A DNA stretch of 64,000 nt from NCBI GenBank assembly GCA_050331095.1, contig JBHJHE010000024.1, positions 19,002-83,001 on the forward strand. The letters run 5' to 3'. This DNA is from MED-G105 sp050331095 (GTDB lineage: Bacteria > Pseudomonadota > Alphaproteobacteria > Caulobacterales > Parvularculaceae). A program made the position numbers and the translations under genes. Shown piece by piece: positions 18,679 to 26,679 of the stretch; positions within the stretch are counted from its first letter, which is position 1; every line of letters begins with the position of its first letter. The notes under the pieces were generated by a model. That model made no database searches. It had not been told where the DNA came from and saw only the letters and a list, made by a program, of their open reading frames with translations.

Positions 18679-18740
18679 GTCGAACGGTACCCTTTCGGCG
18701 CGCGTCAGTCCTGCGTTGGCGCTGTTCACGAGGGTAAGTT

Positions 18741-18753
18741 TTGGTCTTACCAA
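18741..18753. promoter_or_regulatory. Palindromic FadR/UxuR-type operator before the lyase operon
   Basis: TTGGTCTTACCAA is a perfect inverted repeat (TTGGT, 3-bp spacer, ACCAA). It matches the FadR-subfamily GntR consensus and closely resembles UxuR/ExuR sites. It lies 63 bp upstream of the lyase operon start (18678) and 139 bp before the divergent sulfatase. Confidence 0.6.
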
Positions 18754-18840
18754 AGTCCAGCCGGCGGCGCTCGCCGGTGTGATCCCGCAGTGCGGAAAAG
18801 GCTCAGGTTCGCCCGCTTCGGTGCTGGCGTTGCGGCGCGT

Positions 18841-18869
18841 TTGGTCAGACCTTTATGGTCGAAAATTAT
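18841..18869 (+). promoter_or_regulatory. Candidate sulfatase promoter with overlapping FadR-like half-site
   Basis: TTGGTC (18841-18846), a 17-bp spacer and AATTAT (18864-18869) form a plausible promoter ~22 bp before the sulfatase ATG. The -35 box is part of TTGGTCAGACC, which fits the FadR-type core, so a bound regulator would block the promoter directly. A GGGAGA ribosome-binding site precedes the ATG. Confidence 0.5.
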
Positions 18870-18891
18870 CGCCGTTTAGTGGGAGACGAAG

Positions 18892-20499
18892 ATGGCCACG
18901 AGCGAAACCGCGCGGCGCCTGCGGTTCGGCGCGACGCTCTGGATCGCGGGCGCCGCGGCGCTAGCGACCGCGTCGTGCGCCCGGCCTGCGGCGGATGAGG
19001 CGGCGTCGGACGGGCAGGCGCCGGCCGCGCCGCGTCGGCCTGACATCGTCTTGATCCTAGCCGACGATCTCGGGTTCGCCGATATCGGGGCCTATGGCGG
19101 CGAGGTCCCGACGCCCCATCTCGACCGGCTCGCAGAGAACGGCGTCCGACTGCTCGATTTCCATTCGACGGCGAAATGCTTCCCGAGCCGCGCCGCGCTC
19201 CTCACCGGTCAGTACCCGCAACAGGTCGGTCGCGACCGCCGGGCGCGCACGCCGATGGTCGGCGGCGTGACGATCGCCGAGACGCTGGGCGATGCGGGCT
19301 ACCAGACCTTCATGGTCGGCAAGCACCATGGCGTGACCCACCCGATGGACCGCGGCTTCGACCGGTATCTTGGCTTGCGGGACGGCGCGGCGAACCATTT
19401 CAACCCCGGCGTCGCCGCGCGTCCGGGCGAACCCGAGCCTGCGCGCAAGGCCGCCGCCGGCCGGTGGTGGTGTTTCGACCGAGACTGCGGACGCGGACAT
19501 GATGCGCCAGCGGACTTCTATTCAACGGACGCGTTCACCGACTGGGCCGTCGAACTCGTTGACGAAGCGTCCCCGGAGGCGCCGTTCTTCCTCTACCTCG
19601 CCTACACCGCGCCTCACGATCCGCTGCAGGCGCCGGCGGCGGACGTCGCCCGTTTCGAGGGGGCCTACGACGCCGGCTACGGCCCGCTCGCCGAGGCGCG
19701 GTTCGCCCGCCAGACGCGCCTCGGCCTCGTCGATCCGGAGGCGCCGCGGCCGGCGCCCCATTATCAATCATGGGACGATCTTTCAGCGGACGAACGCGCC
19801 GACGAGGTCCGGCGCATGGAGATTTACGCGGCGATGATCGCGCGCCTCGACGCCGGCGTCGGCCGCGTCGTCGACGCGCTGGCGCGGCGCGGGTCGCTCG
19901 ACGAGACGCTTATCGTCTTCGCGTCGGATAACGGCGCGAGCGCGGAGCGGGTGTTCGTCGACGGCGCGGAGATCGGCGCCGAGCATCCCGTCGGTTCGGT
20001 GGGCCGCTGGGCGAGCCTAGGCCGACACTGGGCCGAAGTGGGGAACACGCCGTACCGGAAGTACAAGAACGACAGCTACAATGGCGGCACGGCGGGCCCG
20101 TTCATCGCCCATTGGCCCGCCGGCTTAGCCGCGTCCGGCGACGTCAGGCGCGCCCTCTCGCACCTCATCGACCTTCACCCGACCCTCGCCGATGCGGCTG
20201 ACGTCGGCGCCACGGACGAACTAGAAGGCGTCAGCCTTCTGCCTACATTGCGCACGGGCGCCGAGCCGGCGCGCGCCGGCTACGTATTAAACCGCTGGTC
20301 GGGCGGGCGGTTCGTGCGCGGGCCGCGCTACAAGCTCGTCTCTGAGGGCCCGCCATGGGAGGCGGAGAAAGGCGCGTGGGAGCTCTACGATCTGCAGGCG
20401 GATCCATTCGAGACCCGCGACCTCGCTGGCGAGGCGCCGGAGCGCGTGCGCGAAATGGCGGCCGCTTACGACGCCTGGCTCGCGCGCGTCTCCAACTGA
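18892..20499 (+). CDS. Type I sulfatase with formylglycine site
   Basis: This 535-residue protein has an exported N-terminus: basic residues, a hydrophobic helix (TLWIAGAAALATASC) and a cysteine that may be lipid-modified. The catalytic core starts with PDIVLILADDLGFADIG, whose aspartates bind the metal. It then has the sulfatase signature KCFPSRAALLTGQYP: Cys96 in C-x-P-S-R is the residue converted to formylglycine. Further family segments are FMVGKHHG, YLAYTAPHDPLQAP and FASDNGAS. It should remove sulfate esters from a polysaccharide or its oligomers in the periplasm. The specificity subfamily cannot be told from sequence alone. An FGE-type maturase lies at 44.5-45.5 kb. The gene diverges from the lyase operon and shares its regulatory region. 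Confidence 0.92.
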   Translation: MATSETARRLRFGATLWIAGAAALATASCARPAADEAASDGQAPAAPRRPDIVLILADDLGFADIGAYGGEVPTPHLDRLAENGVRLLDFHSTAKCFPSRAALLTGQYPQQVGRDRRARTPMVGGVTIAETLGDAGYQTFMVGKHHGVTHPMDRGFDRYLGLRDGAANHFNPGVAARPGEPEPARKAAAGRWWCFDRDCGRGHDAPADFYSTDAFTDWAVELVDEASPEAPFFLYLAYTAPHDPLQAPAADVARFEGAYDAGYGPLAEARFARQTRLGLVDPEAPRPAPHYQSWDDLSADERADEVRRMEIYAAMIARLDAGVGRVVDALARRGSLDETLIVFASDNGASAERVFVDGAEIGAEHPVGSVGRWASLGRHWAEVGNTPYRKYKNDSYNGGTAGPFIAHWPAGLAASGDVRRALSHLIDLHPTLADAADVGATDELEGVSLLPTLRTGAEPARAGYVLNRWSGGRFVRGPRYKLVSEGPPWEAEKGAWELYDLQADPFETRDLAGEAPERVREMAAAYDAWLARVSN

Positions 20500-20549
20500 G
20501 TGATGCTCCGACGACGACGCTTCAATCGCGGCGCTTCAGCGGGGGCGCT

Positions 20550-21452
20550 TCAGTCGGTCGGAAGGATGGCGCCCGGCGTCATCAGAACGCGGGCGGCGGT
20601 GTCGTGTCCGGCCGCGATCGCCTCCTCAAGCGAGCCGCCGCGGGATCGAACGCCGAGATAGGCCCCGTTGAAGCTGTCGCCGGCGCCCGTGGTGTCGACC
20701 GGCCGCAACGCCGCCGGCGGCGGACGCCAACCGAGCCGGGCGGCGAAGACGCCCTCGGCCCCGTGCTTGACGACGACTTCTTCGACGCCAGCGTCTCGCC
20801 AGCGCGCGGCCGTCGTTTCCGGCGTCTCGTCCCCATGGAGCGCGCGCTCGTCGTCGAACGTCGGCAAGGCGATTGATACGTGGGGAGAGATCGCGGCGAC
20901 GGCGTCGCGGGCGGCGGGCGGCGACGGCCAACCCGCGGGGCGATAGTTCGTGTCGAACGCCACATCGCCGCCGGCGGCGCGCACGGCCGCGGCGATCGAC
21001 GCGATGCGCGCGCGCGCTTCGTCGTCGAAGAGCGACAGGGTGATCCCGGACAGATAGAGAAGCGGCGCGGCGCGCATCCGCGCGATCGCTTCCGCCGCCG
21101 CGTCCCCCTTGAAGAAGGAACGGACCGCCGACGCGCTGCGCCAGTAGGTGAACCGGCGCTCGCCGTCAGCGTCCACCTCGATGGCGTAGACGCCGGGGGT
21201 TTGGCCCGGGAGCCGCACGACCGTCTCGACGCCGATGCGCTCGCGCCGAAGCGCGGCGAGAATGCGCTCGGAAAACGGATCGTCCCCAAGCGCCGTCGCG
21301 TAGGAGACGGCGACGCCCCGGCGGGCCATGTAAACGGCGGTGTTGTAGGTGTCGCCTGCGACGCCGAGCCGGCAGCGCGCGCCCTCGACGTCGGACAGTT
21401 CGATCATCGCTTCGCCGAAAAGGACGGCGGGTCGCTCGGCCGTCGGCGTCAC
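20550..21452 (-). CDS. kdgK: 2-keto-3-deoxygluconate kinase (PfkB family)
   Basis: About 300 residues. I use the GTG at 21452 because it overlaps the manD stop as GTGA and gives the normal KdgK N-terminus (PAVLFGEAMIEL). A PfkB sugar kinase is shown by the glycine-rich N-terminal strand, AGDTYNTAVYMAR and the C-terminal signature DTTGAGDSFNGAYLG with the catalytic aspartate. It phosphorylates 2-keto-3-deoxygluconate to KDPG in the cytoplasm, the point where the mannonate and altronate branches meet. The next enzyme, KDPG aldolase, is not in this window. It is transcribed with manD. Confidence 0.9.
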   Translation of the reverse strand: MTPTAERPAVLFGEAMIELSDVEGARCRLGVAGDTYNTAVYMARRGVAVSYATALGDDPFSERILAALRRERIGVETVVRLPGQTPGVYAIEVDADGERRFTYWRSASAVRSFFKGDAAAEAIARMRAAPLLYLSGITLSLFDDEARARIASIAAAVRAAGGDVAFDTNYRPAGWPSPPAARDAVAAISPHVSIALPTFDDERALHGDETPETTAARWRDAGVEEVVVKHGAEGVFAARLGWRPPPAALRPVDTTGAGDSFNGAYLGVRSRGGSLEEAIAAGHDTAARVLMTPGAILPTD

Positions 21453-22711
21453 CAGTTCCAGACGGTCCCGTCCTTGAGGCGAGCCACGGGCAATTGCTTC
21501 GGCTCGTAAGGATACTTCGCCGCCAGCGTTTCGTCGATCGACACGCCGTGGCCCGGCGTCTCCCCGCAATAAAGAAAGCCGCGCTCGAAGCGGTAGTCGT
21601 GGGGAAAGACCGCGTCCGTCTCTTCGGTGTGCCGCATATACTCCTGGATCCCGAAATTCGGCACCCATGCGTCGAAATGGAGCGCGGCGCCCATGCAGAC
21701 AGGCGACAGGTCGGTGGCGCCGTGGCAGCCCGTCCGCACCTGGTAAAGCCCGGCGAGATCGGCGATCCGCCGCAGGCCCGTGACGCCGCCCGCGTGGACG
21801 ATCGTGGCGCGGATGTAGTCGATCAGTTGTCGTTGGATGAGCTCGCGGCAGTCATGGATCGTATTGAAGATCTCGCCGTCGTCGAGGGGCGTCGGCGTGT
21901 GCTGACTGATTAGCTGGATCGATTCCTGGTTTTCCGCAGGCGTTGCGTCTTCGAGCCAGAAAAGGTCGTAGGGTTCGAGCGCCTTGCCGAGCCGCGCCGC
22001 CTCCTGCGGCGTCATGCGGTGGTGGCCGTCATGGAGGAGCGCGACCTCCGGACCGACGGCCTCGCGCGCCATCTCGAAGAGCGTCGGGACGAACCGCAGA
22101 TAGGCGCGCGTGTCCCACTCCTGGATCTCGGTCAGGGCCGCGGCGGCTGGCGCGTAATACATGTCGCCCTTACCGACGCCGTAGGCGGTCGCAAGGCCCG
22201 GAACGCCCGCCTGAACGCGGATCGCCTCGTAGCCCATCTCCTTGTACCGAAGAACTTCCTCCACTGCGTGCGCCGCGTCGCGGCCGTTGGCGTGGCCGTA
22301 GGCGAGCACTTTGTCGCGGCTGCGCCCGCCGAGAAGCTGGTGCAGCGGCATGCCGGCCATTTTCGCCTTGATGTCCCAAAGAGCGACGTCGACGGCCGAG
22401 ATCGCGCTCATCGTCACGGGTCCGCGCCGCCAGTAGGCGCCGCGGTAGAGAAACTGCCAGACGTCCTCGATCTGGGCCGCGTCCCGGCCGATGAGCGTCG
22501 GGACGACATGGTCCTCAAGGTAGCTGACCACCGAGAGTTCGCGCCCGTTCAGCGTCGCGTCGCCGACGCCGACGACGCCGCCGCGGGTTTCGACGATCAG
22601 GGTGACGAAGTTTCGTCCCGGGCTGCAGACGTTTACCCGCGCGCCGGTGATTTCGCTGTCGCGTCCCGACGTCGTAAGGCGGGGATCGGTTGCGCTCGCG
22701 CCCTCAGCCAT
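21449..22711 (-). CDS. manD: D-mannonate dehydratase, enolase superfamily (ManD/RspA type)
   Basis: About 420 residues from ATG 22711, although the frame is open to 22774. ManD hallmarks are VNVCSPGRNFVTL at the N-terminus, MSAISAVDVALWDIKAKMAG, LAYGHANGRD, HDGHHRMTPQEAARL (the HDxHH acid/base site), CHGATDLSPVCMG and FGIQEYM. Such enzymes dehydrate D-mannonate, and sometimes D-gluconate, to 2-keto-3-deoxygluconate with Mg2+. It replaces the unrelated UxuA here. It is coupled to kdgK by a GTGA overlap and takes the product of UxuB. A promoter/operator candidate lies 35-63 bp upstream. Confidence 0.92.
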   Translation of the reverse strand: MAEGASATDPRLTTSGRDSEITGARVNVCSPGRNFVTLIVETRGGVVGVGDATLNGRELSVVSYLEDHVVPTLIGRDAAQIEDVWQFLYRGAYWRRGPVTMSAISAVDVALWDIKAKMAGMPLHQLLGGRSRDKVLAYGHANGRDAAHAVEEVLRYKEMGYEAIRVQAGVPGLATAYGVGKGDMYYAPAAAALTEIQEWDTRAYLRFVPTLFEMAREAVGPEVALLHDGHHRMTPQEAARLGKALEPYDLFWLEDATPAENQESIQLISQHTPTPLDDGEIFNTIHDCRELIQRQLIDYIRATIVHAGGVTGLRRIADLAGLYQVRTGCHGATDLSPVCMGAALHFDAWVPNFGIQEYMRHTEETDAVFPHDYRFERGFLYCGETPGHGVSIDETLAAKYPYEPKQLPVARLKDGTVWNW

Positions 22712-22745
22712 GTCCGCGTCCAATCTCACTCCGGTGAACTTACCT

Positions 22746-22774
22746 ATATGACCAATTATCGATAAGGCTGGCAA
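22746..22774 (-). promoter_or_regulatory. Candidate manD promoter with overlapping FadR-like site
   Basis: On the minus strand TTGCCA (22774-22769), a 17-bp spacer and TCATAT (22751-22746) resemble a sigma-70 promoter. AATTGGTCATATAG overlaps the -10 box and shares AATTGGTCATA with the uxaC site. Confidence 0.45.
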
Positions 22775-22886
22775 GCGCGGTCGGCCGCGCTGACCGGATC
22801 GCGAAACGGACGGGCGAACCGGTTGGGCCCGCGGCGGGCCCGGGCGATCGTCAAGGAGCGCTTTGGGCCGGAATGGGAGGCGTCCG

Positions 22887-24134
22887 ATGCGGATGCGGCG
22901 CAGGGATTTCTTAACGGCGGCGTCCGGCGCCGCAGCGGTCGGCGTCGCCGGCGCGCGCGGTCAGACCATCGCCACGCGAAACGCGGACGGGCTCCTCGCC
23001 TACGGCCCCGAAACGCTGGCGCGCACGGTCGACGTGCGGGCGTTCATGAAGGACCCCGTCATCATCGAGCGCATCGACGTCCTTCGCCATTCCGACCGGA
23101 CGCGGTTCGTCCGGGTGCGCGCGAAGGGCGGCGCGGAAGGCGTCGTCATCGCCAACATGCGGCTTGCGCACGTGGAGAGCATGCTGGACGCGATTTTTCG
23201 GCCGATGCTGATCGGAACCGACGCCCGCGATATGGAAGAGACGTTCGACGTATTCTTCCGCACGAAGCGGCCGCGCGGCTACAAATATTCCGGACTGCCC
23301 TATTTTATCTGCCAGGGGCATTGCGAACTGGCGATCTGGGACATGTTCGGGCGGATCGCCGGGAAGCCTGCGTATCGGCTTCTGGGCGAGCCGGTTCGAG
23401 ACGCGGTTCCGGTCTATATGTCGCGTCTGTCGCGCAAGACCGAGGCCGCAGAGGAGGCGGACATTCTCGAGCGCTTCGTCGCCGAGACGGGCGCGAGAGC
23501 CGTCAAGGTGAAGATCGGCGGGCGGATGAGCCTCAACGCCGACGCCATGCCCGGGCGCACCGAAGCCGTCGTCAAGGCCGTGCGGGAGCGCTTCGGCGAC
23601 GACATGACGATCTATGTCGACGCCAACGGTTCCTACGACGCGCCGACGGCGATCGCCGTCGGGCGGATGCTGAGCGGCTACGGCGTCGCGATGTATGAAG
23701 AGCCCTGCGACTGGGAGGATTTCGAGATGACGCGCCAGGTGACGCGCGCGCTCGACATTCCGGTCTCAGGGGGCGAGCAGGACACCTCGATGCCGACCTG
23801 GCGGTGGATGGCCGAGCGCAACGCCGTGGACGTTCTGCAGCCGGACATCATGTACAATGGCGGCATGATCCGCACCCTGCAGGTGGCGAGGCTCGGGGCG
23901 CGTTACGGCCGCGAGATCGCGCCGCATTATCCCCGCAGCGGTCCGGAGACCGCGCCGCTCATCCATTTCTGCGCGTCGATTCCCAACTTCAAAGGCTTCA
24001 TGGAGTACCGCGCGGACCAGGATCGCACCGACTTCGACTACGCGCCGCGGATCCGGCCCGCCGACGGCGAGATTCCTTTGCCCACGGGGCCGGGCTTCGG
24101 CGTCGAGTATGACGCCGGCGTCCTGAAGACCTGA
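22887..24134 (+). CDS. Tat-exported enolase-superfamily (mandelate racemase/muconate lactonizing-like) protein
   Basis: About 415 residues from ATG 22887, which follows a GGGAGG ribosome-binding site by 6 bp. The leader MRMRRRDFLTAASGAAAVGV is a twin-arginine signal. The mature protein has the enolase-superfamily barrel motifs: VKVKIGG (K-x-K), YVDANGSY (Asp ligand), MYEEPCDW (Glu ligand), SGGEQDTS (Glu ligand) and IAPHYPRSG (His). The set suggests a working acid-sugar dehydratase or epimerase. Location in the periplasm is unusual for this superfamily. Substrate unknown; acid sugars of the cluster (aldonates, aldarates, uronates) are candidates. It diverges from manD and ends 4 bp before the convergent FAH-family gene. 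Confidence 0.82.
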   Translation: MRMRRRDFLTAASGAAAVGVAGARGQTIATRNADGLLAYGPETLARTVDVRAFMKDPVIIERIDVLRHSDRTRFVRVRAKGGAEGVVIANMRLAHVESMLDAIFRPMLIGTDARDMEETFDVFFRTKRPRGYKYSGLPYFICQGHCELAIWDMFGRIAGKPAYRLLGEPVRDAVPVYMSRLSRKTEAAEEADILERFVAETGARAVKVKIGGRMSLNADAMPGRTEAVVKAVRERFGDDMTIYVDANGSYDAPTAIAVGRMLSGYGVAMYEEPCDWEDFEMTRQVTRALDIPVSGGEQDTSMPTWRWMAERNAVDVLQPDIMYNGGMIRTLQVARLGARYGREIAPHYPRSGPETAPLIHFCASIPNFKGFMEYRADQDRTDFDYAPRIRPADGEIPLPTGPGFGVEYDAGVLKT

Positions 24135-24138
24135 GGCC

Positions 24139-24987
24139 TCAGAACGGAGCGACGACGCGCTGCGACTGTTCGCCGAGGCCCTCGACGCCGAGGCGGACGG
24201 TCTCGCCGCCGCGCAGGAAGACAGGCTCAGGCTTCTGGCCCTGGCCGACGCCGGCGGGGGTGCCGGTGGCGATGACGTCGCCTGCGCGCAACGTCATGAA
24301 GGTCGACACATAGGAGACGATTGTGCGGACGCTGAAGAACATGTCGCTCGTCGAACCGTTCTGAAACCGCCGGCCGTCGACCTCCAGCCACAGCCTCAGG
24401 TCCTGGGGGTCGGGGATCTCGTCGCGGGTTACAAGCCAGGGGCCGATGGGACCGAAACCGTCGGCGCTCTTGCCCTTGATCCACTGCCCGCCGCGACGCA
24501 GCTGATGCTCGCGTTCCGACACGTCGTGGACGACGCAGTATCCCGCCACATGGTCAATCGCGGCGCTTTCTTCGATGCGCGCGCCGCCGGTTCCGATGAC
24601 GACGCCGAGCTCCACCTCCCAGTCCGTATGCGTTGAACCGGGAGGCAGAACGAGATCGTCGTCGGGACCGGCGATGCAGGCCGTGGATTTGGCGAAGACA
24701 ATCGGCTCGGCGGGCGGTTTCGCGCCGACCTCGGCGGCGTGGTCGGCGTAGTTGAGGCCGATGCCGATGAAACTGCGGCAGTCGCCGACGCAGGGCCCGA
24801 TCCGCGGAGCGCCATCGACGAGGGGAAGCGAGGCCGGATCGATGGCGCGCAGCGCCGCGAGGCCGGCGTCGGACAATGTCTCGCCCGCGACGTCGCGAAC
24901 GTGGACCGAGAGATCGCGTATGCCGCCGTCATGGTCGACAAGGCCCGGCTTCTCCTCGCCGCGCGGTCCGTAACGCAAAAGCTTCAT
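24139..24987 (-). CDS. Fumarylacetoacetate hydrolase family enzyme
   Basis: About 282 residues from the ATG at 24987, 19 bp after uxaA. The FAH-fold C-terminal domain is clear: FIGIGLNYADHAAE, EPIVFAKST, DWEVELGVVIG (metal-binding D/E), GYCVVHDVSEREHQ, KSADGFGPIGPWLV and AGDVIATGTPAGVG. Members hydrolyse or dehydrate 2,4-diketo acids and related acyl pyruvates using Mg2+. In sugar-acid pathways they act on 2-keto-3-deoxy or 2,4-diketo-3-deoxy acids. It is the last gene of the permease-uxaA operon, so a role in a non-phosphorylated acid-sugar branch is plausible but not shown. Confidence 0.85.
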   Translation of the reverse strand: MKLLRYGPRGEEKPGLVDHDGGIRDLSVHVRDVAGETLSDAGLAALRAIDPASLPLVDGAPRIGPCVGDCRSFIGIGLNYADHAAEVGAKPPAEPIVFAKSTACIAGPDDDLVLPPGSTHTDWEVELGVVIGTGGARIEESAAIDHVAGYCVVHDVSEREHQLRRGGQWIKGKSADGFGPIGPWLVTRDEIPDPQDLRLWLEVDGRRFQNGSTSDMFFSVRTIVSYVSTFMTLRAGDVIATGTPAGVGQGQKPEPVFLRGGETVRLGVEGLGEQSQRVVAPF

Positions 24988-25006
24988 CGTTGGGTCGCCC
25001 TTCGCC

Positions 25007-26533
25007 TCACATCTGCGCGCCATAGGTCCACGGCACGAACTCATTGTCCCCGAAGCCGTGAACCTCGCTGCGCGTCCGTTCGCCCGATGCGATCGCGATC
25101 AACCGCCGGAAGATCTCTTCGCCCATCTCGGCGATCGTCGCCTCGCCGTCGAGGACGCGGCCGCAGTTCACGTCCATATCGTCGGACATGCGCTCGAACA
25201 TCGCCGTATTCGTCGCCAGTTTGACGCTCGGAACGGGCTTGCATCCGTAGACGGAGCCCCGGCCGGTGGTGAAGGCGACGATGTTGGCGCCCGACGCGAC
25301 CTGTCCGGTGATCGACATCGGGTCGTAGCCGGGCGAATCCATTAAGACGAACCCCTTCTTGTCGATCGGTTCTCCGTATCGGTAGACGTCCATGAGCCGC
25401 GTCGTGCCGCCCTTCGCCACCGCGCCGAGCGACTTCTCATAGATCGTAGTCAGTCCGCCCGCCTTGTTTCCGTGCGAGGGATTGTTGTCCATCTTGCCGC
25501 CGTTCTGGGACGCGTAGCCCTCCCACCAGCGGATCAGCTCTTTCAGTTTTTCCGCGACCTCGGGCGTGTCCGCGCGCGAAGTGAGGAGATGCTCGGCCCC
25601 GTAGATCTCCGGCGTTTCGCTGAGGATCGCCGTCCCGCCATGGCGCACAAGAAGGTCGGCCGCGGCGCCGAGTGCCGGGTTCGCCGTGATGCCGGAATAG
25701 CCGTCGGAGCCGCCGCACTCGAGGCCGAGGACGAGTTCGCTCGCGGGGATAGGCTCGCGCGCGACGTCGTTCGCGACGTCGAGCATCTCGCCGACCATCT
25801 CCCGGCCGGCGCGGACGGTGGCGGTCGTGCCGCCCTCGTCCTGGATGACGAGCGATCGCAGATTGTCGGCGTGCGCTAGCCCCTGGGTCTCCATCAGGCC
25901 GGCGATCTGGTTCGCTTCGCAGCCGAGGCCGATTATCAAGACGCCGGCGAAGTTCGGATGGCGGGCGAAACCGGCGATGGTGCGTCGCAGCTGGACGAAG
26001 CTCTCATTGGCGCCGACGCAACAACCGGCGTTGTGGGTGAGGGCGACGACGCCGTCCACGTTCGGCCAGGGGGCGAGGCTCGCGCCCCTGAAGGCGTCGG
26101 CGACGTGGGTCGCCACCGTCGCCGAGCAATTCACACTCGTCAGTACGCCAATATAATTGCGTGTCGCCGCGCGTCCGTCCGCCCGCCGAAAACCCATGAA
26201 AGTGGCGGGCGTCTCGACATAGTCGGTCGCCGGGGCGCCGTTGCCACCCGCGGCCCGGTCGAAGTCGCGAACCTCGACATTGTGCGTGTGGACATGGGTC
26301 CCTGGCGGTATCGCCTCGACAGCGAAGCCGATGATCTGGCCGTACTTGCGGATCGGCTCGCCCGCGGCGATCGCGCGCGCGGAGACTTTGTGGCCGGCGG
26401 GAACGTCGTCGCGCAGCAGCAAGTCCTCGTCGGCGACGCGCGCGCCGGCGTCCGCCGGACTGACGCACAGGACGACATTGTCGTCCTCATGGAGGCGGAA
26501 GACGCGTTTCGCCAGGGTCGGTTCGGCGTTCAT
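25007..26533 (-). CDS. uxaA: Altronate dehydratase (UxaA/GarD family)
   Basis: About 508 residues from ATG 26533, which has a GGAGG ribosome-binding site and an ATGA overlap with the small upstream ORF. The N-terminal SAF-like domain covers roughly residues 1-100. The main domain holds THNAGCCVGAN, VLIIGLGCEANQI, LGLECGGSDGYSGITANPA, NPSHGNKAGGLTTIYEKSLG and FTTGRGSVYG, with cysteines placed for the Fe-dependent active site. UxaA dehydrates D-altronate to 2-keto-3-deoxygluconate in the galacturonate branch. GarD, the galactarate dehydratase, is the nearest alternative, and UxaA fits the segments better. No dedicated uxaB was seen in the window. Confidence 0.9.
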   Translation of the reverse strand: MNAEPTLAKRVFRLHEDDNVVLCVSPADAGARVADEDLLLRDDVPAGHKVSARAIAAGEPIRKYGQIIGFAVEAIPPGTHVHTHNVEVRDFDRAAGGNGAPATDYVETPATFMGFRRADGRAATRNYIGVLTSVNCSATVATHVADAFRGASLAPWPNVDGVVALTHNAGCCVGANESFVQLRRTIAGFARHPNFAGVLIIGLGCEANQIAGLMETQGLAHADNLRSLVIQDEGGTTATVRAGREMVGEMLDVANDVAREPIPASELVLGLECGGSDGYSGITANPALGAAADLLVRHGGTAILSETPEIYGAEHLLTSRADTPEVAEKLKELIRWWEGYASQNGGKMDNNPSHGNKAGGLTTIYEKSLGAVAKGGTTRLMDVYRYGEPIDKKGFVLMDSPGYDPMSITGQVASGANIVAFTTGRGSVYGCKPVPSVKLATNTAMFERMSDDMDVNCGRVLDGEATIAEMGEEIFRRLIAIASGERTRSEVHGFGDNEFVPWTYGAQM

Positions 26534-26679
26534 CGGCGGACGGCCTCCAAGAATGACGCGACGCCGTTTTGAGGCGCCGCGGGCGTAAAAACTGATCCTT
26601 CGGCGCAGGCGATCGCCAACGCGAACCCGCCGACGTTCCGCCATACGGATCTCAGGACATGGGCGCGCAGGACGGTCAT
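26530..26679 (-). CDS. 49-residue small ORF bridging permease and uxaA
   Basis: A 50-codon frame begins at ATG 26679 (MTVLRAHVLRSVW) and ends at TGA 26530. Its start overlaps the permease stop (ATGA) and its stop overlaps the uxaA start (ATGA). A G-rich ribosome-binding site precedes it (GGGG, 6 bp). The peptide has a basic N-terminus, a short apolar centre (GGFALAIACAEG) and a basic end. No family is recognised. It may be a small protein or only a device coupling uxaA translation to the permease. Confidence 0.45.
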   Translation of the reverse strand: MTVLRAHVLRSVWRNVGGFALAIACAEGSVFTPAAPQNGVASFLEAVRR

